Positions 15,209-24,482 are shown, counted from the stretch's first letter. The stretch: DNA of 64,000 bases from Streptomyces sp. NBC_00483 (GCF_036013745.1 NZ_CP107880.1:2666001-2730000); one strand, 5' to 3'. The notes: generated from the letters alone by a model not told the origin. Numbers and translations: made by a program.

Positions 15209-17565
15209 TTGGTGTCGTCCTGCCCTTCGGCGCCGTCCCCGGCCTCGGTGTTCTCCTGCGCGGCGGCCTTCTTCTGCGTGGCGGCGCGCTCCTTCTCGAC
15301 GCTGATGGAGCCGCGCATATGGGCGCTGCGCAGGCCCGACAGCATCCCGGACACGCCATCGGGGGTGCGCTCCGCGGCGGGTCCTTCGGGCGCGGGCGAC
15401 GACGGCGGCGGGGCCGTCTCGTGCACGGCCTTGGAGATGGCGCTGCGCTGCGGCCGTTTGACCAGCCCGTTGCGGGTGCGGGAGGCGGAGGACGCCGAAC
15501 CGGCGGTCTTCGTACGGGACTTGGCCTCGGCTCCCGCGGCGACCGGCGTCCGGGCCTCCTTGCGAGGGGCGGGCAGCGTGGCGGGCCGCACGGCCGACTC
15601 CTCGGGCTTCCCGGCCTTCTCGCCCATGTCGGCGATCTCGGCCTTCCCGACCTTGGGCCTGGCCTCCGTGAGCAGCCCCGCGGGCACCAGAACCCGGGCC
15701 ACCACACCGGCGGCGGGCGCCTCGCCGAGCCGCACCTCGATCCCGCACTTGCGGGCGAGCGCGCCGACCACGAAGTGGCCGAGGAACCGGGTGGGTTCGG
15801 CCATGAAGCTGGCGTTCCCGGAGAGCCGTACGTTGGCCTCGGCGAGGGCCCGGGTGTCCATGCCGAGCCCGTGGTCGACGATCGCGACGAGATAGCCCTC
15901 GCTGGTGCGCCGCCCCTCGATCTCGACGTCGGAGTCCGGCGGCGAGAAGCTGAGCGCGTTCTCCACCAACTCGGCCAGCAGGTGCGAGAGTTCGGCGACG
16001 ACCGAGCCGGAGATGTGGGCGGGCTCGACGCGCCGCAGCGTGACCCGCCGGTACTCCTCGACCTCGGACAGCGAGGCCCGCAGCACGTCCGTGACGGACA
16101 GCGGCGTCGACCAGGTGCGCGGGCTCGACTCGCCCGCGAGGACGAGCAGGGATTCGGCGTTGCGGCGCATGCGGGTGGCCAGGTGGTCGAGTTCGAAGAG
16201 GTTGGCGAGGGTGTCGGGGTCGGCGTCCTCGTGCTCCAGCTTGTTGATGAAGCTGATCTGCCGGCGCACCAGGTTCTGGTTCCGCCGCCCGAGGCTGACC
16301 AGCGAGTCGGTGGCGTTCCTGCGCAGCACGGCCTGCTCGGTGGCGAGGTCGAAGGCGGCGCTCTGCACCCGGTCGAAGGCGTCGGCGACCTCCCGCACCT
16401 CGGCGCCCGCGCGGGCGTCCAGGGCGAGCGGCGCGGGCGGTTCGGGCGAGGCGTCGCCGGCCGTCTGCACGGCGGCGACGGCCTGCGGCAGCCGCGCCCC
16501 CGCCACCTCGCGCGCCTCCCGGGCGAGCCCGGTGAGCGGCGCGGACACGGAGCGTACGCAGTCGTAGGCGAGCGCGCCGAGGGCGGCGATGACGGCGAGC
16601 GCGAGAAGCACGAACAGCAGCAGGTCGCGCTGGGCCGAACTCTCCAGCTGCGCGGCCCTGTTCTCGACGTCGGCCCCGATGGAGACCTGCACGTCCCGCA
16701 GCCCGTTGATGGTCGACGTCATCGTGTCCCACCAGGCCGAGGGCGGTACGTCGCGGGGGCTGAGCCGGCCCGCACCGTGCACGGCGGTCGACTCGTAGCC
16801 GAGGGCCCGCTCGGCGTCGGGCGTGCCGAGCGCCGCGTCCAGGCGGCGTTCCTGCGCGTCCGTCGCGGTGCGCGGGAAGGTGTCGAGCGCGGCGAGCCGG
16901 CCGGAGCGGATCTCCATGAAGGCGCTGTAGTCGTCGCCGCGGAAGTGCCCGCCGGCCCGCACCGAGCCGAGCACGATGGCCCGCTCCTGCCCCATGAACT
17001 CCTTGGCGGAGCCCAGGGTTTGGAGTGACTGGTAGGAGTCGCGCAGCGGTCCGTCGGCCACGTCGTCGAGGGCCCGGCCGAGCCCCACGAGCTCGGCGAT
17101 GGTGTGCGTGAAGTAGTCGAAGGTGGGCTTCACCTGCCCGGAGCCGTCGTCCGCGCCCTTGCGGATCCCGGCGAGCGAGTCGAGCCGCCCGAGCGCGTCG
17201 GACGCGGCCGCGGAGGTGCCCCGCTCGTCGAGCGCGTCCTGAAGGGCGACGCGCGCGGTGTCGGTCGACTTGCGCTGGGCGGGCAGCTTGGCGCTGAACT
17301 GCCGCACCCCGCCGACGTATCCGGTGGTGAGGCCGCGCTCCTTCTGAAGCTCGTGGACGAGCCCCTGGAGGGTGACCTCGAGCCGGGCGTCGGCGGCGGT
17401 CGCCGCGGCGTTGCGGTAGCCGGAGATCTGCTCGGCCGCGAAGAAGCCGAGCAGGGCGAGGAGCACGGCCGTGGCCAGGGCGAGGATGCGCAGGAGTCGT
17501 GTGCGGATGGTTCTGGGTCGGGATGAGGCGGTGACGGATGCCGTCACCGACGAGACGAGGTCCAC
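15205..17565 (-). CDS. cvnA: Conservon sensor kinase-like protein CvnA
   Basis: 786 residues. Membrane segment about 24-44, an extracytoplasmic NIT-type sensor region (LQKERGLTTGYVGG) to about 315, a second segment about 318-338, a HAMP-like stretch, a helical part and a GHKL ATPase domain with ELVENALSFSPPDSD (N box) and IVDHGLGMD (G1 box). No canonical phospho-accepting His box is visible, as usual for Cvn kinases. The last 180 residues are low-complexity and Ala/Lys/Pro-rich. The start is GTG with AAGG 7 nt upstream. It heads cvnA-B-C-D. The signal is unknown. Confidence 0.93.
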   Translation of the reverse strand: MDLVSSVTASVTASSRPRTIRTRLLRILALATAVLLALLGFFAAEQISGYRNAAATAADARLEVTLQGLVHELQKERGLTTGYVGGVRQFSAKLPAQRKSTDTARVALQDALDERGTSAAASDALGRLDSLAGIRKGADDGSGQVKPTFDYFTHTIAELVGLGRALDDVADGPLRDSYQSLQTLGSAKEFMGQERAIVLGSVRAGGHFRGDDYSAFMEIRSGRLAALDTFPRTATDAQERRLDAALGTPDAERALGYESTAVHGAGRLSPRDVPPSAWWDTMTSTINGLRDVQVSIGADVENRAAQLESSAQRDLLLFVLLALAVIAALGALAYDCVRSVSAPLTGLAREAREVAGARLPQAVAAVQTAGDASPEPPAPLALDARAGAEVREVADAFDRVQSAAFDLATEQAVLRRNATDSLVSLGRRNQNLVRRQISFINKLEHEDADPDTLANLFELDHLATRMRRNAESLLVLAGESSPRTWSTPLSVTDVLRASLSEVEEYRRVTLRRVEPAHISGSVVAELSHLLAELVENALSFSPPDSDVEIEGRRTSEGYLVAIVDHGLGMDTRALAEANVRLSGNASFMAEPTRFLGHFVVGALARKCGIEVRLGEAPAAGVVARVLVPAGLLTEARPKVGKAEIADMGEKAGKPEESAVRPATLPAPRKEARTPVAAGAEAKSRTKTAGSASSASRTRNGLVKRPQRSAISKAVHETAPPPSSPAPEGPAAERTPDGVSGMLSGLRSAHMRGSISVEKERAATQKKAAAQENTEAGDGAEGQDDTK

Positions 17566-17797
17566 TGAAATGCCTTATGGAGGGGGCGAGTTGACGGTGC
17601 GGAAACGGTGCTTCCGCGCCGGGCCAACGAGCCCTCACCGGCCCCGGTCACCTCATCAGGTGGTTGTTTTACACCACCGAAACAGGCTTTCCGGAGGCGT
17701 GCAGGTGACCCCGCACCACACGTTCGGACCACCCCGGCCCGTATACAGGGCCAGCGCCTCACAGCCCGCAGTCAGAATCCACGGCCACAGCCCGCAG

Positions 17798-19078
17798 TCA
17801 CAGACCGCAGTCACAACACGAGCAGCAGTCACAGCAGTCGCAACAATCGGGTCCGTCGCAGTTCCGGCAGCAGCCCTCGCGCTTCTTCCGGGACCACGCG
17901 CCCTCGTACTCCTCGGCGCAGCACACCTTGCAGGTGCAGCAGAGCCCGATCGCGACGGCGCACCCGGCGAGCAGCCCCCGCTTCCCCGGCTTCGGCGACT
18001 TCCCGAAGAAATCACCACCGCCCGGACCACCGGGCCCGCCGGGACCACCCGGGCCTCCGGATCCGCCTGGTCCGCCGACGCCGTTCGGATCGCCGCCGTA
18101 GGGGTTGCCACCGCCGTAAGGACTCCCGCCGCCATGGGCATCGCCGCCGCCGTACGGATTCCCGGACCCGTACGCCTCGTGGCCCCCATGCGCTCCATGC
18201 CCATGCGCATGCGCCTCGGCCCCGAACGCCCGGTCCACCGAGCGCCCCAGCTCGTGCGCGAGCAGCAAGTGCGCCAGCTTGCCGTCCACGAAGTCGACGT
18301 CGCGCAGCGCGAGCCGGATGCCGTGCAGGGCGTCGTCGGCGAGGCGCCGCGCCTCGGCGAGCGACGTGCCGGTGGCGGACAGCGGGTTCCAGGCGCCGGC
18401 CCCGGCATCGGCGTCCTGGTCCTCGACGGCGTCCAGCAGATGTGCGAGCCGCCCGAACAACCGGCCCACCTCGGCGAGCGGCTCGGCGTTCCCCGGCCGC
18501 CCGGCCAGCATCGCCGTGTGCGCGAAGGCGGCGGCGGTCGCGGTCTCGGTCGGCTCGGTCACGGTCAGGACGGAGCCGCCGGGCCCGGCGAGCGCCTCGA
18601 TCCCGGCCTGCCGCTCGACGGCGTCGAGCAGGACCGCCGTGTCGAACCCGACGTCAGATCCGGTACGGGCACCGGCCCTTCCCCAGCTCGCGGCGACCCT
18701 CCGCGCGGCCACGGCCACCGGCCTGCGCGCGAAAAGACCGTCCCGGTCGTCGACGTGATCGCACACCTTCGCCGACGCGAGCACCAGGGAGACCGCGGCG
18801 GCGAGCCGCGCCCCCTCGCCCTGCGCGACGGACGCGCCGCGCATGCCCCGCAGCGGACAGGGCCCGGCCTGCCGCCGCCACGCACCGGCCGCACCGGACC
18901 GCTCGCTCTGAGCCTCCGTCAGGACGGAGATGAGCAAACCGTCGTAGTTGGTGACGACACGGGCGAACTGCCCGTGGTCGCCGCGCAGTGCCAGACAGAG
19001 CCCGCAGAGGTGGGCCATCCACTGGGTTTTGAGGCTCTCACCGAGCCGATGAGAGCAGGGCCGGACCATGCCGAACAA
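17798..19078 (-). CDS. DUF5685 family protein with cysteine-rich tail
   Basis: 426 residues. The N-terminus FGMVRPCSHRLGE then WMAHLCGLCLALRGDHGQFA is the conserved DUF5685 start; an alpha-helical body runs to about 290. Then comes a His/Gly-rich region with NPYGGG-like repeats (about 300-365) and a C-terminal segment with 17 cysteines in about 50 residues (CCTCKVCC, GCCRNC, DCCDCCDCCSCCDC). Start TTG 19078 has GGGGGAG 5 nt upstream. The family is often labelled regulatory protein without evidence. The cysteine tail could bind metal or be membrane-proximal. It lies divergent from sflA. Confidence 0.82.
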   Translation of the reverse strand: MFGMVRPCSHRLGESLKTQWMAHLCGLCLALRGDHGQFARVVTNYDGLLISVLTEAQSERSGAAGAWRRQAGPCPLRGMRGASVAQGEGARLAAAVSLVLASAKVCDHVDDRDGLFARRPVAVAARRVAASWGRAGARTGSDVGFDTAVLLDAVERQAGIEALAGPGGSVLTVTEPTETATAAAFAHTAMLAGRPGNAEPLAEVGRLFGRLAHLLDAVEDQDADAGAGAWNPLSATGTSLAEARRLADDALHGIRLALRDVDFVDGKLAHLLLAHELGRSVDRAFGAEAHAHGHGAHGGHEAYGSGNPYGGGDAHGGGSPYGGGNPYGGDPNGVGGPGGSGGPGGPGGPGGPGGGDFFGKSPKPGKRGLLAGCAVAIGLCCTCKVCCAEEYEGAWSRKKREGCCRNCDGPDCCDCCDCCSCCDCGL

Positions 19079-19407
19079 GAAGACTCCCCCGTACGCCGAA
19101 TGACGGCCCGTCACCTGGACCGCGCGACGACGGCATCGTATCGAGCCCTTGCGCGACCTTCCCGTTCACCCGTACGCACCGAAGGTCACCCATACGCCGT
19201 GAAGAATCATATTTCACTCACCATCAGCAGCCGTGTCCCGTACAACCCTTGGGAACTCCGGCATGAACAAGCGCAGACTGTGCACCAGTACCGTCACGAA
19301 AGCCCCGCGCGGCGGCTATCCCCTTGGCGTCACGTCTGCATCATGGACGAACATTGGGGATGCACGACATGCGGAACGCAGAGGAACCGCTGTGAGAGGA
19401 GGCGTCC
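19079..19407. other. Divergent intergenic region between the DUF5685 gene and sflA
   Basis: 329 bp without a credible gene. On the minus strand TATGAT (19211-19206) could be a -10 box for the DUF5685 gene; no matching -35 is evident. A strong AGGAGG site precedes sflA. Nothing else stands out. Confidence 0.5.
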
Positions 19408-19857
19408 ATGGGATCGGTGCGCAAGGCGAGTGCCTGGCTTGGCCTCGTCGACGACAACGATGAAGAGCGTTACTACGACGACGACTACGACGAGGGGCCC
19501 GAGCCCGCCACCGCCGGCGACGCAGCCTGGGTCACGGACCCGCGCGTGAAGGTCGCCTCCGAGGAGGCCCAGGAGAAGGGCCGCCGGATCGGCACCGTGA
19601 CCCCGGACAGCTTCCGGGACGCGCGGCGCATCGGAGAGATGTTCCGGGACGGGGTTCCGGTCATCATCAACCTCACGGCGATGGAGGCGTCCGACGCCAA
19701 GCGCGTGGTGGACTTCGCCGCGGGCCTGATCTTCGGGCTCCGGGGTTCGATCGACCGGGTCGCCACGCGGGTGTTCCTGCTGAGCCCCGCGGACACGCAG
19801 ATCGTCTCCGGCCGTGACACCAAGGAACCGACGGACGGTTTCTTCAATCAGAGCTGA
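19408..19857 (+). CDS. sflA: SepF-like protein SflA
   Basis: 149 residues. The N-terminal amphipathic start [16 protein letters not shown] is the SepF membrane-targeting helix. An acidic linker ([12 protein letters not shown]) follows, then the SepF core at about 50-140 with [39 protein letters not shown] and [15 protein letters not shown]. SepF links FtsZ to the membrane. True SepF is encoded beside ftsZ, so this stand-alone copy next to DUF5685 fits SflA, one of the SepF-like proteins of Streptomyces. ATG has AGAGGAGG 7-8 nt upstream. Confidence 0.85.
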   Translation: MGSVRKASAWLGLVDDNDEERYYDDDYDEGPEPATAGDAAWVTDPRVKVASEEAQEKGRRIGTVTPDSFRDARRIGEMFRDGVPVIINLTAMEASDAKRVVDFAAGLIFGLRGSIDRVATRVFLLSPADTQIVSGRDTKEPTDGFFNQS

Positions 19858-19884
19858 GCGGTTCGGGGGCCTCCCCCGGACCGC
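19858..19884. terminator. Bidirectional terminator between sflA and the MFS gene
   Basis: GCGGTTCGGGGG-CCT-CCCCCGGACCGC: a 12-bp palindrome with one T-G pair, filling the gap between two convergent stops. Confidence 0.75.
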
Positions 19885-19887
19885 ACG

Positions 19888-21531
19888 TCACGCGGCCGAG
19901 GACGCCGAAGACTCCGCCGGTGACGAAGCCCGCCGCGGCGCCGCCACGTCCGCGTCGTCCGCCGCGGGCGCCTCGTCCGCCTCCTCGCACTCCATCCGCT
20001 TCGGCAGTCGCAGCGCGGCGACCGCCCCGAGGAACAGCAGCACCGCGCTGACGACCAGCGTGACGTGCAGACCGTGCACGAACGCGGCGCGCGCGGCCTC
20101 CCGCACTGCGTCCCCCGCCGCGCCACCGAGCTGCGCAGCGATCTGGTACGCCTCCCCCAGCGAGTGCCCCGCGGCGGTCGACGTGCCGTCGGAGACCCCC
20201 GGCACATGGCCGAGCCCGGGCGCGTACGCCGCGTTCATCACGGAGCCGAGCAGCGCGATACCCATGCCGGCGCCCAGCTGGTACGAGGTCTCGCCGATCG
20301 CGGCCGCACCGCCCGCGTCGTCCGCGGGCGCCTCCGTGAGCATCGACTCGTAGGCCCCGAACAGCGTGGTCTGGAAGCCGAAGCCGAGCAGGACGAAGCC
20401 GAAGCCGAGCAGCCACGGCTGGTCCTGCTGGCCCATCGCGCAGAGCATCAGCACCGCACAGGCGGTGAGCGCGAAGCCGGACGCGACCATGGCGCGCGGC
20501 CCGAAGCGGCGCAGGTTCGCCGAGCCCAGGACGCCCGCGGTCATCGCTGCGAAGGTCAGCGGCAGCATCCGCAGGCCGGTCTCGAGCGGGCTGAGGCCGA
20601 GCACCAGCTGGAGGTACTGGACCGCGATCAGTTCGAGGCCGACGAGGGCGAGCATCGCGATGACGATGCAGCCGACGGACGTGGAGAACGCGACCCGCGA
20701 GAACAGCTTCATGTCGATGAGCGGGTGCTCGCGGCGGCGCTGGCGGCGCACGAAGAAGAAGAGCAGCACGACGCCGACGACGAACGGCAGCACGGCCTCG
20801 GCGTCGAGCAGATCGCGCTTGGTGCCGAGCTCCTTGATGCCGTAGACGACACCGAGCACGCCGAGCGCGGCAAGCAGCGCGCCGAACAGGTCCCACGGAC
20901 CGTCGCTGCGCCCCTTGGACTCGGGCACGAGGACCCGGCACAGCGGCAGCATGATCAGCATCAGCGGGATGTTGATGAGGAAGACGGAGCCCCACCAGAA
21001 GTGCTCGACGAGGAAGCCGCCGAGTACGGGCCCGGTGGCGGCGCCGACCGCGGCGACCGCGGTCCACACGCCGATCGCGACGGCCCGCTCGTGCCGGTCG
21101 GGGAAGACGTCGCGCAGGATCGAGAGCGTCGCGGGCATGATCATCGCGCCGCCGATGCCGAGGATCGCGCGGGCCACGATGAGCACCTGCGCGGTGTCGG
21201 AGAACACGGCGAGCGCGGAGGCCGCGCCGAACAGGCCGTAGCCGAGCAGCAGGATCTTGCGGCGGCCGACTCTGTCGCCCAGCGTGCCGAACAGGATCAG
21301 CAGCGAGGCGCACACCAACGGATACGCGTCGCCGATCCACAGGAGCTCGACGGAGGTGGGCTTGAGGTCCTCGGTGACCGCGGGCAGCGCGACGTAGAGG
21401 ATGGTCGAGTCGAGGGCGACCAGAAGCAGACTTGTGCACAGGACGACGAGGACGACCCAGCGGTGGGGTCGGGTTCCCATGGCGGCCAGGCGCCCGAGTG
21501 CGCGCCCGGAGGCCGTGTTCGTCCCGGACAT
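19888..21531 (-). CDS. MFS drug exporter, DHA2 (14-TM) family
   Basis: 547 residues. Fourteen hydrophobic segments; motif A-like LFGTLGDRVGRRKILLLGYG after helix 2, the DHA2 N-terminal pattern LLLVALDSTILYVALPAV, and motif C-like GVWTAVAAVGAATGPVLGGF in helix 5. It is a proton-coupled multidrug efflux pump in the plasma membrane. ATG 21531 has GGGAGG 7 nt upstream. The acidic tail is Streptomyces-typical. No TetR regulator is adjacent. Confidence 0.92.
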   Translation of the reverse strand: MSGTNTASGRALGRLAAMGTRPHRWVVLVVLCTSLLLVALDSTILYVALPAVTEDLKPTSVELLWIGDAYPLVCASLLILFGTLGDRVGRRKILLLGYGLFGAASALAVFSDTAQVLIVARAILGIGGAMIMPATLSILRDVFPDRHERAVAIGVWTAVAAVGAATGPVLGGFLVEHFWWGSVFLINIPLMLIMLPLCRVLVPESKGRSDGPWDLFGALLAALGVLGVVYGIKELGTKRDLLDAEAVLPFVVGVVLLFFFVRRQRRREHPLIDMKLFSRVAFSTSVGCIVIAMLALVGLELIAVQYLQLVLGLSPLETGLRMLPLTFAAMTAGVLGSANLRRFGPRAMVASGFALTACAVLMLCAMGQQDQPWLLGFGFVLLGFGFQTTLFGAYESMLTEAPADDAGGAAAIGETSYQLGAGMGIALLGSVMNAAYAPGLGHVPGVSDGTSTAAGHSLGEAYQIAAQLGGAAGDAVREAARAAFVHGLHVTLVVSAVLLFLGAVAALRLPKRMECEEADEAPAADDADVAAPRRASSPAESSASSAA

Positions 21532-21790
21532 GTACGTACCTCCCAGTGTTCCTCGCGTTCGGCGGTTCCCAGGACTGGGGAGGCCATTGGCCTTGTCCTG
21601 GTTCCGGCTCGGGAGGAGCGGTCTCCCGGCCCCGCGGCGATAAGGCGAGTAAGCCGTCAGCGTACGCGAGTTCTCGCCAATGACACGTGGCGGACCTCTC
21701 AAGGCCCCCGCGAGCGGGTGTGGCGTGCACCACTCGCGGGAAAGGGGCCTGCTGGCGAGGCGCAGGGGACGGATGCCGATAATCGGGGCC

Positions 21791-22924
21791 GTGACGGAAG
21801 TGGACCAACGACATCGACCCTCGCCGCGGCATGCCGCGCCCGCCCTGCTCGGATACGCCGCGGTGCGGGCGCTCGGCCTGCTGGTGCTCGCGGTGTGGAG
21901 CGCGGCGACGGGCAAGAGCGCGCACACACTGCTCACGGCCCGCTGGGACTCGCTCTGGTACACGCGGATCGCCGAGCACGGCTACGGCTGGTCGGTGACG
22001 CTGCCCGACGGCACCGTGCACTCGAACCTCGCGTTCTTTCCGCTGCTTCCGTGGCTCGAACGCTTCGTCTCGGCGGTCAGTCCGCTGTCGTACGCGGACG
22101 CGGGCCTCGTGGTGAGCCTGCTGGCCTCGCTGGCGGCGGCGTGGGGGATCTTCGCCGTCGGGGATCTGCTGCACGGGCGGGCGGCCGGGATCTGGCTCGC
22201 CGTGCTGTGGGGTGCGCTGCCCGTCGGGATCGTGGCGTCGATGGCGTACAGCGAGGCGCTGTTCACGGCGCTCGCGGCGTGGGGACTGTACGCGGTGCTG
22301 CGACAGCACTGGGTGAGCGCAGGGCTGCTCGCCGCGCTCGCGGGTCTGACCCGGCCGATCGGGGCGGCCGTCGTGGTGGCGGTGTGGGTGGCGGCGGCGC
22401 TGTGGATCGCGAAGGAGCGGCGGGCTTCGTGGCGGCTCGCGCTCGGGGTGCTGCTCGCCCCGGCGGGTGCGGCGGCGTACGTGCTGTGGGTCGGGCAGCG
22501 AACCGGTGGCGGCCTCTTCGGCTATCTCGACGTGCAGGCGCAGTGGGGCAACGGCTTCGACGGGGGCGCGGCCTTCGCCGGGTTCGTCGCCGATCAGTTC
22601 ACGTCACCGCTGGGCGCGCTGGCCGGGATCGGTCTGATCGTCGGGGTCGCGCTGGTGATCTGGCTGTACGTCGCCGGGGTGCGGCAGCGCCAGCCCGTGC
22701 CGGTGCTCGTCTACACGGGCATCGTGGTCGTGCTCGCGCTGTGCGCCTCGGGGTACTTCGGCTCGAAGCCGCGGCTGCTGCTGCCCGCGTTCCCGCTGCT
22801 GCTGCCGCTCGCGGTGGCGCTCGCCCGGTGGCGTACGGGCAGGTCGGCCTGGGTGGTCGGCGGTCTCGCAGCGTTGTCGGCGGCCTACGGAGCGTTCTGG
22901 TTGAACGGGTCCGGGCCGCCATGA
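21791..22924 (+). CDS. Integral membrane mannosyltransferase-like protein (PIG-V/GT-C type)
   Basis: 377 residues from GTG 21791. GATAAT lies 7 nt before this GTG, which suits a leaderless mRNA; ATG 21773 is an alternative. About nine hydrophobic segments. The first extracytoplasmic loop carries ARWDSLWYTRIAEHGYG, the conserved acidic loop of PIG-V-like GT-C glycosyltransferases that use polyprenyl-phosphate sugars, and SNLAFFPLLPWLER follows. It probably mannosylates a lipid, protein or wall polymer outside the membrane. The substrate is unknown. The neighbouring MFS gene is divergent. Confidence 0.8.
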   Translation: MTEVDQRHRPSPRHAAPALLGYAAVRALGLLVLAVWSAATGKSAHTLLTARWDSLWYTRIAEHGYGWSVTLPDGTVHSNLAFFPLLPWLERFVSAVSPLSYADAGLVVSLLASLAAAWGIFAVGDLLHGRAAGIWLAVLWGALPVGIVASMAYSEALFTALAAWGLYAVLRQHWVSAGLLAALAGLTRPIGAAVVVAVWVAAALWIAKERRASWRLALGVLLAPAGAAAYVLWVGQRTGGGLFGYLDVQAQWGNGFDGGAAFAGFVADQFTSPLGALAGIGLIVGVALVIWLYVAGVRQRQPVPVLVYTGIVVVLALCASGYFGSKPRLLLPAFPLLLPLAVALARWRTGRSAWVVGGLAALSAAYGAFWLNGSGPP

Positions 22925-22959
22925 GCGGTGAGTGAACGGCCAATTCCGCACGGGCATCA

Positions 22960-22988
22960 GATGAACGCATTCATAAGCGTCATATAAT
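22960..22988 (+). promoter_or_regulatory. Possible promoter with perfect TATAAT box
   Basis: TATAAT at 22983-22988 is a consensus -10 hexamer, rare by chance in such GC-rich DNA. The 17-nt-spaced -35 (GATGAA) is poor. It would drive a transcript with about a 150-nt leader into the PAP2 gene. Confidence 0.35.
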
Positions 22989-23112
22989 GGGCCCCGGAAA
23001 CGATCTTTGAATTCAGGAATCTTTCCTTCCGGGTGGCTGAAATCGTGGGAATATTCGGCCACCTGAGATCAATCCCACATCACATCGTCATCACAAAGCC
23101 CCTGATTCGTTC

Positions 23113-23146
23113 TTGTCCACCTGCCGGTCGCTGTAGCGTCGATTGG
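23113..23146 (+). promoter_or_regulatory. Leaderless promoter of the PAP2 gene
   Basis: TTGTCC at 23113 and TAGCGT at 23134-23139, then 7 nt to the GTG at 23147. The distance between the elements and the TAGCGT-N7-start layout are identical to those before the PucR gene at 61058. Confidence 0.55.
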
Positions 23147-24139
23147 GTGCGTACCGAACGAAACCTGACCCGCCGTGTGGAGCGGGTCTTCGCCAGGCTC
23201 GATCGCGAGCCCGAACGACCGACCCATGTGGACATGCCCCACATGAGCCGGCACCGGGTCGTGCTCTTCGGGCTGACCCTGTCCTTCTACCTCACGATCG
23301 TGGTGGCGGTGCTCACCACGTCGTGGCTGGTCGCTGTCGACTGGCAGGTCATGTTCTTCCGGCCGTACCAGCAGTGGCCGGACATCCACGCCTTCCTCGA
23401 CTACTGGGTCGTCCTCGGCCAGCGCGGTCCGACGGCCGTGATGGTGATGTCGTGGCTGGGCTGGCGTTCGTGGCGGCAGCACACGCTGCGCCCGCTGCTG
23501 ATGTTCGGCACCTCGCTGCTGCTGCTCAACGTGACGGTGGGCGCCGCCAAGTACGGCATGGGCCGCGCCGGCCCGCACTACGCCACGACCATCGGGTCGA
23601 GCGAGATGTGGCAGGGCGGCGACATATTTCCTTCGGGCCACACCGCGAACGCGGTGGTGACCTGGGGCATCCTCGCCTACCTCGCCTCCACCCCGCGGGC
23701 CAGGCGCTGGCTGTCCGCGGTCTCCGCGGTGATCTCCCTGAGCGTCGGCCTGACCACGGTCTATCTCGGTACGCACTGGCTGAGCGACGTGCTGCTCGGC
23801 TGGGCCGCGGGCCTGCTCATCCTGCTCGCGCTGCCCTGGTGCGAGCCGCTGGTGGCCCGCGCGGAGGCCTGGATCCTCTCCTGGCGTGACCGCCTGCTCG
23901 GCCGCCGCTCCGGCGCCCGGCTGCCACAGCCGGAGTCCGAGCCGGTTCCGGTCCCGGCGCTGACCACGGCCGCCCGCACACGCGAGTCCGCCGGGGCCAC
24001 CAGATCGAGCCGCCAGCTGCTCCCACAGGGCCCGCACACCCCGCGTGGCGAGCGCACACCGATCACCCCGGCAGGCAGCCGCCGACCGAACACGGAGAGA
24101 CTCACGCGCGGGACGCCGTCGACGAGAACGGTGTCCTGA
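23147..24139 (+). CDS. PAP2-family membrane phosphatase
   Basis: 330 residues. Six hydrophobic segments. Phosphatase motifs are present: KYGMGRAGP (C1-like), FPSGHTANAVV (C2, PSGH) and TVYLGTHWLSDVLLGW (C3, catalytic His and Asp). These enzymes dephosphorylate lipid phosphates such as undecaprenyl pyrophosphate or phosphatidate at the membrane outer face. The C-terminal 90 residues are disordered, Arg/Pro/Thr-rich. Start GTG 23147 is chosen because of the promoter 7 nt upstream. A perfect hairpin ends the unit. Confidence 0.88.
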   Translation: MRTERNLTRRVERVFARLDREPERPTHVDMPHMSRHRVVLFGLTLSFYLTIVVAVLTTSWLVAVDWQVMFFRPYQQWPDIHAFLDYWVVLGQRGPTAVMVMSWLGWRSWRQHTLRPLLMFGTSLLLLNVTVGAAKYGMGRAGPHYATTIGSSEMWQGGDIFPSGHTANAVVTWGILAYLASTPRARRWLSAVSAVISLSVGLTTVYLGTHWLSDVLLGWAAGLLILLALPWCEPLVARAEAWILSWRDRLLGRRSGARLPQPESEPVPVPALTTAARTRESAGATRSSRQLLPQGPHTPRGERTPITPAGSRRPNTERLTRGTPSTRTVS

Positions 24140-24189
24140 GCGCGCCCACAGACGGCGGGGCCCGGTACGCACAGCCAAGCCCCGCACCA

Positions 24190-24228
24190 CGAAGGCCCCC
24201 GAACCTCTTGCGGGTTCGGGGGCCTTCG
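24190..24228 (+). terminator. Terminator after the PAP2 gene
   Basis: Perfect 16-bp stem CGAAGGCCCCCGAACC / GGTTCGGGGGCCTTCG with a 7-nt loop, 51 nt after the stop. It also lies downstream of the convergent I78 gene and may serve both. Confidence 0.9.
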
Positions 24229-24266
24229 CACGCTTCAGGGGCCTTCAGGCGGCCACTCAGGGGGCC

Positions 24267-24482
24267 TCAGCCCTTCCAGCAGCGCGTCACCTTTCCCTCG
24301 GTGACCTCGAAGTTGAGCCGCCCGGCCAGGTACTCCATGGTGATGATCGCGCCCGGCGGCAGCTGCCTGACGGTCGACCAGCCACGCGCGCCTGCCTGTG
24401 ACTCGGCACTGGGCGCGTCGAGCCCGACGTACGCGTCCGGATTGTCCTGTGGTTCCGCCGGCGGGGTGGGGATGGGTGCCAT
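24267..24482 (-). CDS. Small I78-family peptidase inhibitor
   Basis: 71 residues. The core GWSTVRQLPPGAIITMEYLA, then GRLNFEVTEGKVTRCWKG, matches the I78 (elastase/subtilisin inhibitor) family, whose reactive loop lies before ITMEY. There is no signal peptide or lipobox, so it would act in the cytoplasm unless exported another way. On the minus strand TACCGT lies 6 nt before the ATG, and there is no Shine-Dalgarno, so the mRNA may be leaderless. Possible targets include intracellular serine proteases; the streptogrisins at 10-13 kb are secreted. Confidence 0.85.
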   Translation of the reverse strand: MAPIPTPPAEPQDNPDAYVGLDAPSAESQAGARGWSTVRQLPPGAIITMEYLAGRLNFEVTEGKVTRCWKG

